A stretch of 53,840 nt of DNA from an uncultured Lactobacillus sp. Lineage in GTDB: Bacteria; Bacillota; Bacilli; Lactobacillales; Lactobacillaceae. The notes beneath the pieces were generated by a model. It was not told the DNA's origin. It worked only from the letters and a program-made list of their open reading frames with translations, and did not search any database. Shown in pieces: positions 32,236 to 41,120 of this stretch; within the stretch, counting starts at the first letter, position 1; each line of letters starts with the position of its first letter. Location: contig CAMLRO010000002.1 of assembly GCA_946482425.1 (NCBI GenBank), positions 1 through 53,840 of the forward strand. Reading direction: 5' to 3'. Both the position numbers and the translations under genes were made by a program.

Positions 32236-32832
32236 ATGCTATATCAAAGTGAACGTGAAAAACTGGTTAAATTTGTCAAGAACATGTATGAACGCAAAGT
32301 AACTAATTCCGCTGGTGGAAACGTCAGTGTGAAGGTTGATGAAAATCACTATATTATGACGCCCAGATTGATGGCAGAAGATTTTCACTGTGATTTGCGT
32401 CCTGACCAAATTCTGGTTTTAGATAAAGACGCAAACGTCATTGAAGGCGACGGCAAAGTAACACGGGAAGTTAACATGCATCTGGCTTGTTATGAAGAAA
32501 ATCCGGAAATAGGTGCTGTTGTCCACGCTCATGCTCTTGAATCAATGACTTTTTCAACGCTGGGGATTGATATGCCTAACTTAACCGAGGCAACCCAGAA
32601 GATTGGGACTATTAAGTGTTTTAAGTATCATCAGGCGATGACAATGGATCTTGCTAACACTGTGCGGGCACAAGTACGCGCTGATCAACAAGCGACTAAG
32701 GCATATTTACTTAATCGTCACGGCATCTTAGTAACGGGACCAACCCTTGAAAAAGCTTATGATATGGCGGAAAGGTTGGAATGGAATGCCAAAATTGCCA
32801 AAGAGAGTTTTGTTTATAAAAAGCTTTCATAA
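32236..32832 (+). CDS. Class II aldolase/epimerase (FucA/AraD type), 198 aa
   Basis: This is a zinc-dependent aldolase of the fuculose-phosphate aldolase / ribulose-phosphate epimerase family. Metal ligands and the acid are visible: Glu78 in REVNMH, His97 and His99 in VVHAHALES, and His162 in NRHGILVTG, with the N-terminal TNSAGGNVSV loop for the phosphate. The family cleaves ketose-1-phosphates such as L-fuculose-1-P to DHAP and an aldehyde, which is not the usual tagatose-bisphosphate aldolase (GatY/LacD). It sits between GatD and EIIA. AAGGAG lies rather far (14 bases) before the ATG. Confidence 0.9.
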   Translation: MLYQSEREKLVKFVKNMYERKVTNSAGGNVSVKVDENHYIMTPRLMAEDFHCDLRPDQILVLDKDANVIEGDGKVTREVNMHLACYEENPEIGAVVHAHALESMTFSTLGIDMPNLTEATQKIGTIKCFKYHQAMTMDLANTVRAQVRADQQATKAYLLNRHGILVTGPTLEKAYDMAERLEWNAKIAKESFVYKKLS

Positions 32833-32853
32833 AAGTGAAAAGAGAGTTGACCA

Positions 32854-33321
32854 ATGAGTTTGCAGGATATTTTTAAAACTGATTTGATAGATATAAACAT
32901 TGAGGTAGACAATGAACCCGATTTGTTTGCTTATGCGGCTAAAAAGTTATTAGCAAAAGGTTTGGTAAAGCCGGGATATGCGGCGGCTTTGACTAAAAGA
33001 GAAAAAGAATTTCCCACCGGCTTAATGACTAAAAACTTTAATATTGCAATTCCGCATGCCGATCCCGAAAACGTCAATGCACCGTTCATTTATATTTTGC
33101 GCTTGACTAAACCAATTGTGGTGGAACAGATGGCTGACAGAGAAAAGATTAAGGTTAAAGATGTCTTTATTCTAGGGATTAAAGACGGCCGCAAGCAGGT
33201 TGATGTTTTAGCAGCGCTCATGAACTTATTTGTGAATGATGCATTCGCCCAAGATTTTTTGGCAGCAACTACAGCTCAAGAAATATCTGCCAGTGTTACC
33301 AAACATTTACAAGTTGATTAA
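32854..33321 (+). CDS. gatA: PTS galactitol/fructose-type EIIA, 155 aa
   Basis: Cytoplasmic EIIA takes phosphate from HPr. The phosphohistidine is His68 in FNIAIPHADPE (62-72), the standard fructose/mannitol-type EIIA motif, with a preceding REKEFPTGLM. It pairs with the EIIB and EIIC genes earlier in the operon, so the set is complete, with separate A, B and C proteins. The order is odd, because EIIA comes after the metabolic genes. AAGAGAG precedes the ATG. Confidence 0.92.
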   Translation: MSLQDIFKTDLIDINIEVDNEPDLFAYAAKKLLAKGLVKPGYAAALTKREKEFPTGLMTKNFNIAIPHADPENVNAPFIYILRLTKPIVVEQMADREKIKVKDVFILGIKDGRKQVDVLAALMNLFVNDAFAQDFLAATTAQEISASVTKHLQVD

Positions 33322-33338
33322 GAAGGTGCAGTAATAAA

Positions 33339-34214
33339 TTGATCAAGATTGAAAATGACAAATATCAAGCAGAAATAAACGAGGTTGGAGCAGAATTAAC
33401 ACATTTTGTGCTTAAAGATGTCAATTATGACTTAGTTTGGAATGATCCAGACGGCTCAATTTGGAAACGCCATGCACCAATTCTTTTCCCTGCTATTGGT
33501 CGGTCAAATGAGGGCAAATACCTACTGAACAATAAATTTTATAAGATGAAACAACACGGCATTGCTCGTGACTACCGGTTCGACGAAGTTAAGCGGTATG
33601 GTTCTGCTAAGGTAGAGCTGGTGCAACATGCGACGCCTGAAACTAAAAAGGTTTTTCCTTTTGCTTACGTATTGCGTGTCATGTATGAGCTGGTTAGTGC
33701 AGGTTTGAAAATCAGTTTTACTGTAGAAAATCCCAATCAAACAATAATGCCGTTTGCATTAGGCTTTCATCCGGGCTGGAATATTAAAGGCTTTCTGGAA
33801 GAATACAGTATAGAACTTGAGGGTAGTGCTACCCCTGTTGCAAGATATGGTGTGGGTCCAGTACCCTTTCGCAATGGCATGATTGCACCGTTAGCCGAGG
33901 CAATCTTTAATAAAATTCCGCTTGGTCATAGTTTCCTAGATCAGGGCTTGGTCATTCTGGATGTGCATAACGCTAATTCAGTCTTACTAAAACGCAAGCC
34001 TGACAGCAATATTTTGCGGATTAATATTAAAGATTTTCCGTACTTAACTTTATGGAGTCCAGAAGGCAAAAACGCACCGTTTGTTTGTATTGAGCCATTT
34101 GCGGGATTGCCGGATAAAGCCGGAGAACCAGTAGATTGGTATCAAAAATTGGGCAATAATTTGCTTGCTCCGGGAGAAAGCAAACATTTTGAAACGGTCA
34201 TCGGAACATTTTAA
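33339..34214 (+). CDS. Aldose 1-epimerase-like mutarotase (LacX/YeaD type), 291 aa
   Basis: A galactose-mutarotase-like beta-sandwich enzyme. Conserved residues are visible in LFPAIGRSNEGKY (49-61), KQHGIARD (His73), ALGFHPGW (His144) and CIEPFAGLPD (Glu252). The family interconverts anomers of aldoses or aldose-phosphates; LacX-type proteins sit in similar tagatose/galactose operons. The start is TTG at 33339 with GAAGGTG upstream. It is the last gene of the operon, followed by a terminator. Confidence 0.88.
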   Translation: MIKIENDKYQAEINEVGAELTHFVLKDVNYDLVWNDPDGSIWKRHAPILFPAIGRSNEGKYLLNNKFYKMKQHGIARDYRFDEVKRYGSAKVELVQHATPETKKVFPFAYVLRVMYELVSAGLKISFTVENPNQTIMPFALGFHPGWNIKGFLEEYSIELEGSATPVARYGVGPVPFRNGMIAPLAEAIFNKIPLGHSFLDQGLVILDVHNANSVLLKRKPDSNILRINIKDFPYLTLWSPEGKNAPFVCIEPFAGLPDKAGEPVDWYQKLGNNLLAPGESKHFETVIGTF

Positions 34215-34233
34215 CAAGTGATTTTTACTAATA

Positions 34234-34270
34234 AAAAAGGCAGCCTAACAATTAGTTAGGCTGCTTTTCT
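34234..34270 (+). terminator. Terminator of the galactitol-type operon
   Basis: AAAAGGCAGCCTAAC and GTTAGGCTGCTTTT arms with a short loop, 20 bases after the mutarotase stop. Confidence 0.88.
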
Positions 34271-34301
34271 TAATGGGATATTTGTATTAAAGAGGTATCT
34301 T

Positions 34302-34658
34302 CTAATACCAGTGATGTGTTAGCCAGAAGTTCTTGGCATTAACCCATGAACCATAACGACCGTAAACGTATCTGTCAGCGGTTCTTTCTTGGTTCTTCTT
34401 AGAATAATTACCGTTCAGGTAAGCAATGTTTAATTGATATTTGCCATAACAAACACCGTTGCGTGCGTAATAATTACCGCCTGATTCACGCATAGCAATC
34501 CATCTTTTAGCTGCACGTTCAGCTTTTGACATCTTACGAGCGGCTTGTACTGTTTGTGTACACGAGCCGGTGTTAGTTGTTTCTACCGCAGTGACAAAGC
34601 TAAATGAAAGCGCCAGTGCTGTAATTAACTTAAGTATTAAACTTTTACTGTTCTTCAA
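34302..34658 (-). CDS. Short secreted Apf-like (aggregation-promoting factor) protein, 118 aa
   Basis: The protein has a signal peptide (MKNSKSLILKLITALALSFSF, cut near VQA-AR about residue 40) and the C-terminal transglycosylase-like domain of Apf proteins: AKRWIAMRESGGNYYARNG (about 50-68), YGKYQLNIAYLNGNY and RYGSWVNAKNFW, ending in WY. Apf proteins act at the lactobacillar surface and affect shape and aggregation. This one lacks any LysM or repetitive spacer, so it is a minimal form. The start is TTG at 34658 with GGGGATTG upstream. It converges on the mutarotase and precedes the SLAP pair on the same strand. Confidence 0.85.
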   Translation of the reverse strand: MKNSKSLILKLITALALSFSFVTAVETTNTGSCTQTVQAARKMSKAERAAKRWIAMRESGGNYYARNGVCYGKYQLNIAYLNGNYSKKNQERTADRYVYGRYGSWVNAKNFWLTHHWY

Positions 34659-34798
34659 TATATTTCAATCCCCACAATTAACTATATTAATTCTATGGAT
34701 AATAATACACAGTCAATGTGTCATTGTTGTTACAGAAAGAACACGCAACTCTTACAATATTTTTTAAAAATTTAATAATTTTGCCACTATTGAAAAAT

Positions 34799-34832
34799 AA
34801 AAGCAGCCTATCTATAGTAGTAGTCTGCTTTA
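34799..34832 (-). terminator. Probable terminator after the downstream SLAP gene
   Basis: AAAGCAG and CTGCTTT arms enclose a loosely paired CTATCTATAG/TAGTAGT region and are followed by T-rich sequence on the minus strand. Confidence 0.5.
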
Positions 34833-34840
34833 TTTAAATT

Positions 34841-35788
34841 TTACTTTTTTACAACATTGACGGCGCGAATATAGCGATTTTTAGCAATGCGGTAGTATTT
34901 TTTACCTTTAATGCGGTAGGTCTTGCCGTTGATTTTGACAATTGAGCCTTTCTTGAGTTTCTTCTTCGAAACTCGTTTGCCTTTGTGGGTGTATTGGTAA
35001 GAGGCTTTACGTAATTTTACTTTGCGTGATTTAGCTTTTAGCTTGGCAGAGTTACTTGTGGCATTAGAGCCTGAGCCACCACTTACAAGGTGACCAGTCT
35101 TCTTGTAGTTAGCAAGAGCATCATTAATCTCTTTAGTTACGGCATCTACACTTGCTTGAGTTGCGCCCATACCATGAGCAGCATCATAACGCTTACCCAT
35201 TTCTGTTCCCCAGTCATTATCTGCTTTAGACAATTTAGAAAAGTTAATATCATCAGTATAATGTGCAAATGCAGTATCTAATGCATCGGTATTTGCCACT
35301 GGCACATCAGGATTATTGCTGTCTACGGGATGAAAATCACGAGATGCAAGGTCTGTCTTGTCGAAAGTACTTTCAACGATATCAGTGCCAAAACTATCTA
35401 CGTCAGGGTCGTCAATTTCTTGCCAATCCTCTAAATTAACATAAGCCTCGGCAATATCACCGCCGCCAAATTGGGTAATACCTATTGGGGATGAGGTGAT
35501 ACTTAATGATAGTGCAAATGGTAGCGCAGGGTAGGAAAGCTTACTAGGCTTAGTAAGGTTCCCCATGTATCTTGCAACTTTGGTACCAGCAGGATAGACC
35601 CTACCGGAAGGTCCTTTTAAAGCATATTTGAGCGTGCCGTATTGAATCCAGTTATTAAAGCCTTTATGGTTGGGTGTGGCATTGATAGTGTGGACAGTGT
35701 CACTAACGATAACAGCTGCGCCAACGGTAGTTAGAGCCACACCGCAAAAAGCAATTGCTAATTTTTGGCATAGTTTATTCTTCTTCAT
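34841..35788 (-). CDS. S-layer-associated (SLAP-domain) surface protein, 315 aa
   Basis: An exported wall protein. A signal peptide (MKKNKLCQKLAIAFCGVALT, cut near about residue 37) precedes an unassigned N-terminal domain beginning WIQYGTLKYALKGPSG. A helical region follows (FSKLSKADNDWGTEMGKRYD, NDALANYKKTGHLVSG), then a short Gly/Ser linker and a basic C-terminal SLAP domain (LRKASYQYTHKGKRVSKKKL then INGKTYRIKGKKYYRIAKNRYIR, about 258-312) that binds cell-wall polymer. The downstream paralogue in the same order is very similar. The ribosome site and leader match the upstream gene, indicating a tandem duplication. Confidence 0.87.
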   Translation of the reverse strand: MKKNKLCQKLAIAFCGVALTTVGAAVIVSDTVHTINATPNHKGFNNWIQYGTLKYALKGPSGRVYPAGTKVARYMGNLTKPSKLSYPALPFALSLSITSSPIGITQFGGGDIAEAYVNLEDWQEIDDPDVDSFGTDIVESTFDKTDLASRDFHPVDSNNPDVPVANTDALDTAFAHYTDDINFSKLSKADNDWGTEMGKRYDAAHGMGATQASVDAVTKEINDALANYKKTGHLVSGGSGSNATSNSAKLKAKSRKVKLRKASYQYTHKGKRVSKKKLKKGSIVKINGKTYRIKGKKYYRIAKNRYIRAVNVVKK

Positions 35789-35808
35789 TTTTTCACTCCT
35801 TATAATTA

Positions 35809-36798
35809 TTATTTAGCAACGTTCACTTTGCGGATGTAACGGTTTTTACCAATGCGGTAGAAGGTTTTACCCTTAATGCGGTAGGTCTTGCCGTTAATCT
35901 TAACATATGAACCTTTCTTAAGCAGTTTCTTAGATACACGTTTACCCTTATGAGTATAGCGGTAAGATGCTTTACGCAATCTTACTACCCGTGACTTAGA
36001 TTTGCTTGAAGTGGATGAACCAGTAGTGTTGCCACTAGTCGATCCGCCATTACTGTTAGAAGAATTAGATGAGCCAGAATTACTGTTATTGCCAGAATCT
36101 GAATTGCCACTTACGAGGTGACCAGTCTTCTTGTAATTAGCGTATGCACTTTTAATTTCATCAGTAAGTGCATCAACAGTAGATTGTGGAATACCCATAG
36201 CTTCAGCGGCACTTACACGCTTATTAATATTGGCAACCCATGCATTATCAGCACTATTTAATTTTGAAAAGTTTACATTAAATACGTACTCATTATAAGC
36301 AGCATTTAGTGCATCGGTGTTTGCATAAGGGACATCAGGGTTGCTACTATCTACAGGATGAAAATCACTAGATTTTAAATCATTGTAATCTTCGGTATTT
36401 TGTACTAATACGGTATAATCTGACGGATAATCAATTTCATGCCAGTCTTGATAATTAACATAGGCCTCAGCAATCTCACCGCCACCAACGTCTTGTAATA
36501 GCTGATTGCCGGGAATGCCACCAATAACAAGTGTCAAATAAAATGGACGACCGTGCATTGAAATAGGTGGCTTAGCATCATCACTAAGTTCACGTACTAC
36601 TTTAGTGCCAGCAGGATATACTCTGCCTGATGGACCTTTTAAAGCGTACTTTAAAGTACCATATTGTAGCCAAACTTTGGTTCCTTGATGATTAGCTGAA
36701 ACGGTTTGAACATTGTCAAAGTTGAAGACTGCTGTCATTGGTGCGGCTAGACTTAACGCGGCCATTGTCGCAAAGATTATGCGTTTATTCTTTTTCAT
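35809..36798 (-). CDS. S-layer-associated (SLAP-domain) surface protein, paralogue, 329 aa
   Basis: This paralogue of the downstream gene shares WLQYGTLKYALKGPSGRVYP, GGGEIAEAYVNYQDW, the HPVDSSNPDVPYANTDALN segment and a helical NYKKTGHLVSG end. A signal peptide covers about residues 1-35. It differs in having a low-complexity Ser/Asn/Gly linker (about 228-265) before the C-terminal SLAP domain, presumably a spacer through the wall. Leaders of both genes share ATTATAAGGAGTGAAAAA up to the ATG. Twenty bases separate the genes, so the pair is probably co-transcribed. Confidence 0.87.
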   Translation of the reverse strand: MKKNKRIIFATMAALSLAAPMTAVFNFDNVQTVSANHQGTKVWLQYGTLKYALKGPSGRVYPAGTKVVRELSDDAKPPISMHGRPFYLTLVIGGIPGNQLLQDVGGGEIAEAYVNYQDWHEIDYPSDYTVLVQNTEDYNDLKSSDFHPVDSSNPDVPYANTDALNAAYNEYVFNVNFSKLNSADNAWVANINKRVSAAEAMGIPQSTVDALTDEIKSAYANYKKTGHLVSGNSDSGNNSNSGSSNSSNSNGGSTSGNTTGSSTSSKSKSRVVRLRKASYRYTHKGKRVSKKLLKKGSYVKINGKTYRIKGKTFYRIGKNRYIRKVNVAK

Positions 36799-37018
36799 TT
36801 TTTCACTCCTTATAATAAAAAATTAATTGTTTCACAGGCAGAAAGGCACCTAACCGAACTGGGAGTAAAATACTATCTTTTTCTATCAGTATACTACATG
36901 AAAGTACCGTAATGGTAATTATTATGTGAAAAGCAAGTCCTAGCTGCAATTAAATTTTAATGTTATTTCCATATATGTCTGTTAAAATTGATAGTAACTA
37001 TTATTTTAGGAGGTAAAT

Positions 37019-39550
37019 ATGGCTGCTAAACATTTTTATGAAACTTTTCACCCTGAACACTATGATTTGTTCATAGACATTAATCGGGCACAGAAAACTA
37101 TTAACGGTACTTCAACAATTACAGGTGAGGCACTCGAAAATACTATTTTAATTAATCAGAAGTATATGGAAATTGCTTCTGTTACCAGTGCGGGCAAGGA
37201 TGTACCGTTCACTGTCAATGAGGACAAAGAAGCTATTGCTATTGAACTGGGTCAGACCGGCAAAGTCACAGTTGAGATTAAGTATTCGGCACCGCTGACT
37301 GATTCTATGATGGGAATTTATCCGTCATACTATCAAGTTGATGGTGTTCAAAAACAGATTATCGGTACTCAATTTGAAACAACAGCTGCACGTCAGGCTT
37401 TCCCATGTGTTGATGAACCAGAAGCCAAAGCTACTTTTTCTTTAGCACTTAAGTATGATGAGCATGAAGGTGAAACTACGATTGCCAACATGCCGGAAGT
37501 TAAAGTTGAAGATGGCGTGCACTACTTCGAGCAAACCGTTAGAATGTCCAGCTACTTGATTGCCTTTGCTTTTGGTGAATTACAATCAAAGCTTACCGAA
37601 ACCAAAGACGGCGTTCAAGTGGGAGTTTTTGCGACTAAAGCACATCAAGCTAAGGAATTAGACTTTGCTTTGGATATCGCAAAACGGGCAATTGAATTTT
37701 ACGAGGAATTTTACCAAACCAAGTACCCGCTGCCACATTCTTGGCAATTGGCGCTACCTGACTTTTCTGCCGGAGCAATGGAAAACTGGGGCTTAGTCAC
37801 ATACCGTGAAGTCGCAATTTTGCTTGATCCTGATAATGCTACTCCTTATCAAAAAGCGTATGTGGCAACGGTTATCACTCATGAATTAGCGCACCAATGG
37901 TTTGGCGATCTAGTTACCATGAAGTGGTGGGATGACTTATGGCTCAATGAAAGTTTTGCCAACATGATGGAATATGTTTCAGTTGATGCTTTGGAGCCGA
38001 GTTGGCATGTTTGGGATAATCTTTACCAAATTTCGGAAGTACCAGCAGCTTTAAAACGTGATGCCACTGATGGTGTCCAATCCGTTCACGTTAATGTGGA
38101 GCATCCAGCTGATATTGATTCGATTTTTGATAGTGCGATTGTTTACGCTAAAGGTTCAAGAATGCTGGTTATGGTACGGGCACTCTTAGGAGATGATGCT
38201 TTGCGTAAGGGACTTAAGTATTACTTTGAGCAGCACCAATATGGCAACGCTACGGGTGACGACTTATGGAATGCTCTTTCGACTGCCACCGATTTAGATA
38301 TTGGTAAGATCATGCATACTTGGCTTGATCAACCGGGTTACCCTGTAGTTTCCGCAAAGGTAAATGAGAATGGTCATCTAGTTTTAAGTCAAAAACAATT
38401 CTTCGTCGGTGAAGGCAAAGAAGTTGGGCGCAAGTGGGCTATTCCTTTGAACGCAAACTTTGAGGCACCGCAGATTATGTCTGAACGAGAACTGGATCTG
38501 GGAGATTACCAAGAATTACGCAGTGCAGCTGGTCACGCTTTGCGTGTAAACGTAGGCAATAGTTCACACTTCATTGTCAATTATGATGAAACCTTGATGA
38601 ACGATATTATGGCTGAATTTAAGCAGCTTAAACCGGTAGATCAATTACAATTACTGCAAGATTTGGGACTTTTAGCAGAAGGCAAGCAAATTTCATACGC
38701 TGAAATTGTCCCGTTGCTGCCGAAATTTGCGGATTCTAAATCATACATTGTCATTAGTGCCTTGTTATCTAGTATCAGTTCATTATTTAAATTTGTTACA
38801 CCTGATTCAGCTCAAGAAAAAGATTTGAAGGCGTTTGTTAATAAATTAGCCCAAAAGCAAGTTGAACGTTTAGGCTGGCAAGCAAAAGATTCTGATACAG
38901 ATGATGATAAGAGGATTCGACCGCTAGAAATAGCCTTAGCTTTGTATGCCGAAAATTCTGCTGTGATAAAAGATGGTCACCAAATTTTTGTTGAGCACGA
39001 TCAAAACTTAAACGAAATTGATGCTTCAGTTAGACCGTATGTTTTAATGAATGAAGTTAAAAACTATAATAAAGCGGGTCTAGTTGATCGTTTGCTGAAA
39101 GAATATCAAGCTGCCATCGATCCTAACTATAAGGACGATCTTACTGATGGTATTACCAACACCAAGAATCCCGCTGAAATCAAGAAACTTATTGAGAATT
39201 TTGAGAATGCTGCAGTTGTTAAGCCTCAAGATTTGCGCTCTTGGTTTGCGAATGTCTTAGCTAATCCAAAAGGCGAACAATTTGCTTGGGACTGGTTACG
39301 GGACCAATGGTCATGGCTGGAAAAAACAGTCGGTGGTGATATGGAATTTACCACTTATATTACTGTGGCTTCAAACATTTTCCATACTGAAAAGAGACTG
39401 GAAGAATTCAAAGAATTCTTTGAACCAAAAGTTGATCAGCCGGGTCTTGGGCGTGAGATCAGAATGGATACTAAGAATATTGAGTCCAAGGTTGACGTAA
39501 TTAATGCTGAAAAGGATGCTGTCAATCAAGCAATTAAAGCTGCTCTTTAA
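37019..39550 (+). CDS. pepN: Aminopeptidase N (M1 family lysyl aminopeptidase), 843 aa
   Basis: PepN removes N-terminal residues from peptides in the cytoplasm and is central to lactobacillar casein-peptide use. The gluzincin signatures are intact: GAMENWG (252-258, exopeptidase motif), HELAHQWFGD (288-297, zinc ligands His288 and His292, catalytic Glu289) and LWLNESFAN with Glu311. The C-terminal ERAP1-like helical domain (about 520-843) is complete. Length equals the 843-844 residues of known lactobacillar PepN. AGGAGGT lies before the ATG. It is a single gene, divergent from the SLAP pair. Confidence 0.97.
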   Translation: MAAKHFYETFHPEHYDLFIDINRAQKTINGTSTITGEALENTILINQKYMEIASVTSAGKDVPFTVNEDKEAIAIELGQTGKVTVEIKYSAPLTDSMMGIYPSYYQVDGVQKQIIGTQFETTAARQAFPCVDEPEAKATFSLALKYDEHEGETTIANMPEVKVEDGVHYFEQTVRMSSYLIAFAFGELQSKLTETKDGVQVGVFATKAHQAKELDFALDIAKRAIEFYEEFYQTKYPLPHSWQLALPDFSAGAMENWGLVTYREVAILLDPDNATPYQKAYVATVITHELAHQWFGDLVTMKWWDDLWLNESFANMMEYVSVDALEPSWHVWDNLYQISEVPAALKRDATDGVQSVHVNVEHPADIDSIFDSAIVYAKGSRMLVMVRALLGDDALRKGLKYYFEQHQYGNATGDDLWNALSTATDLDIGKIMHTWLDQPGYPVVSAKVNENGHLVLSQKQFFVGEGKEVGRKWAIPLNANFEAPQIMSERELDLGDYQELRSAAGHALRVNVGNSSHFIVNYDETLMNDIMAEFKQLKPVDQLQLLQDLGLLAEGKQISYAEIVPLLPKFADSKSYIVISALLSSISSLFKFVTPDSAQEKDLKAFVNKLAQKQVERLGWQAKDSDTDDDKRIRPLEIALALYAENSAVIKDGHQIFVEHDQNLNEIDASVRPYVLMNEVKNYNKAGLVDRLLKEYQAAIDPNYKDDLTDGITNTKNPAEIKKLIENFENAAVVKPQDLRSWFANVLANPKGEQFAWDWLRDQWSWLEKTVGGDMEFTTYITVASNIFHTEKRLEEFKEFFEPKVDQPGLGREIRMDTKNIESKVDVINAEKDAVNQAIKAAL

Positions 39551-39602
39551 TAATTAAAATTTAAGTAATATATTAATTATATATTCAAATATTATTTCAA
39601 AA

Positions 39603-39648
39603 AGTTGGTAAGTCAATACTTTAAAGGCATGATTTACCGGCTTTTTTA
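39603..39648 (+). terminator. Terminator of pepN
   Basis: AGTTGGTAAGTCA and TGATTTACCGGCT arms around an 14-base loop, followed by a T run about 55 bases after the stop. Nearby, ATGCTA and TAGCAT (39724-39740) form a small perfect repeat before the GH16 gene. Confidence 0.65.
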
Positions 39649-39792
39649 ATGCTATTACTAACTTCAAGCTTTAAAAAAATAATACTAAATTTGAGTGCTT
39701 TTAGTTGTGGCAGAAAATAAAAAATGCTATATTCTAGCATGAAAGAGCTTACAAATAAGTAATGATATTTCATACGGAAGGAGTTGTAAGTA

Positions 39793-41046
39793 ATGAAAAA
39801 ACGATGGTCTAGATTGTTAACAATCGGAGCAGGCGTGTTGCTCGGCTTGGGGAGTGCACAGGCAGTTAAGGCTGCTGATGAAGCACCAGCCAAACCGGGA
39901 TATACACTTGATTTTGATGATGAATTTAACGGTCCAACTTTAGATAAGTCGAAGTGGACTGATTATTATTTACCTCATTGGACTGCTGATCCAGAAACTG
40001 CGAAGGCAAACTATCGCTTTGAAGATGGCAAGTTGATAGAATATATTGCTAAAGATCAGAAACCTTGGTCACCAACTTTGGATGGTACGGTCAAATCAAG
40101 TGCGATTATGTCGTTTAATAAGAATTGGATCCATAATTTCAGTGGCAATAGTCAGATCTTAAGCAACCAGAAAGAGTGGCAGGGTTATGTCACAAAATAT
40201 GGTTACTTTGAAATTCGTGCTAAACTTTCCGATGTTGGTGGCGGTGGTCACCAAGCTTGGTGGATGGTTGGTATGCAAGATGATACTAATGACTGGTTTA
40301 ATTCCAAGCAAACAGCCGAAATTGATGTTTTGGAAACTTTCTTTAGAAGACAAAACACTTGGCGAATTGCGGCTTTTGGCTGGAACGATCCGTTCTTTGA
40401 AAACCAATGGGAACTATTTGAAGATCCTGTACCAGAAGGAAACCCAACAAAGGAATACCACACCTATGGTCTTGATTGGGAACCGGGTTCATTAAAGTTC
40501 TACTATGATGGCAAACTGTATAAGCAAATTAATCAGGCACCGGATTACCCAATGGGTACGATCTTGAATATTTATACTGATGCCGGTTCTGGTAAGGGGA
40601 ATGATATCTTCCCTAAATCATGGTCAATCGACTACTTCAGAGTTTACAAGAAAAGCGGTGGCTATGATCTGCCAAAGACAACGCTGCAAAATTCTGCCAG
40701 CAAGAAGTATGTCACTTTAGATCCTAATTCTGCTGCAGTGCAGGTTACCTCTGAGCCAACAGAATATTCGACTTGGCAATTAGTGCCAAAGGGCCGCTAC
40801 TTCTTAATTCAAAATGTTGCTACCAAGGAATTACTCCATATTGAAGATATGAAGGACTATGTAGAACATGGCAAGGTACCAGCTACTCATTGGAGCGCGC
40901 AATGGCAAAAGATTACTAAGGATAACCAAATTTATTTTGTCAATCGCTGGCAGCCAAATAAGACAATTGCGGTTGATTCAACGAGTAGTAATTTGCAAAA
41001 TAAAGATTTTACCAGTCCAACTGCAGACAATCTCTGGAACAATTAG
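39793..41046 (+). CDS. Secreted glycoside hydrolase family 16 with C-terminal beta-trefoil-like domain, 417 aa
   Basis: A signal peptide (MKKRWSRLLTIGAGVLLGLG, cut near VKA-AD about residue 27) precedes a GH16 domain (about 37-295) with EFNGPTLDKSKW, YGYFEIRAKLSDVGGGGHQAWWM and the catalytic core AEIDVLETF. Glu176 is the predicted nucleophile, Asp178 the helper and Glu181 the acid/base. The ExDxxE spacing marks the beta-bulge branch (laminarinase/galactanase-like) rather than lichenases. Residues about 300-417 (SKKYVTLDPN, TWQLVPKGRYFLIQN, ELLHIEDM) look like a ricin-type sugar-binding trefoil. Likely a beta-glucan or galactan hydrolase; AAGGAG precedes the ATG. Confidence 0.88.
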   Translation: MKKRWSRLLTIGAGVLLGLGSAQAVKAADEAPAKPGYTLDFDDEFNGPTLDKSKWTDYYLPHWTADPETAKANYRFEDGKLIEYIAKDQKPWSPTLDGTVKSSAIMSFNKNWIHNFSGNSQILSNQKEWQGYVTKYGYFEIRAKLSDVGGGGHQAWWMVGMQDDTNDWFNSKQTAEIDVLETFFRRQNTWRIAAFGWNDPFFENQWELFEDPVPEGNPTKEYHTYGLDWEPGSLKFYYDGKLYKQINQAPDYPMGTILNIYTDAGSGKGNDIFPKSWSIDYFRVYKKSGGYDLPKTTLQNSASKKYVTLDPNSAAVQVTSEPTEYSTWQLVPKGRYFLIQNVATKELLHIEDMKDYVEHGKVPATHWSAQWQKITKDNQIYFVNRWQPNKTIAVDSTSSNLQNKDFTSPTADNLWNN

Positions 41047-41120
41047 TTCAAAACTAAAGAAAATTTAGCTAAAGTCATAAAAATAATAGTCAAGGTTAAA
41101 AGAAAAATAATTATATAAGC

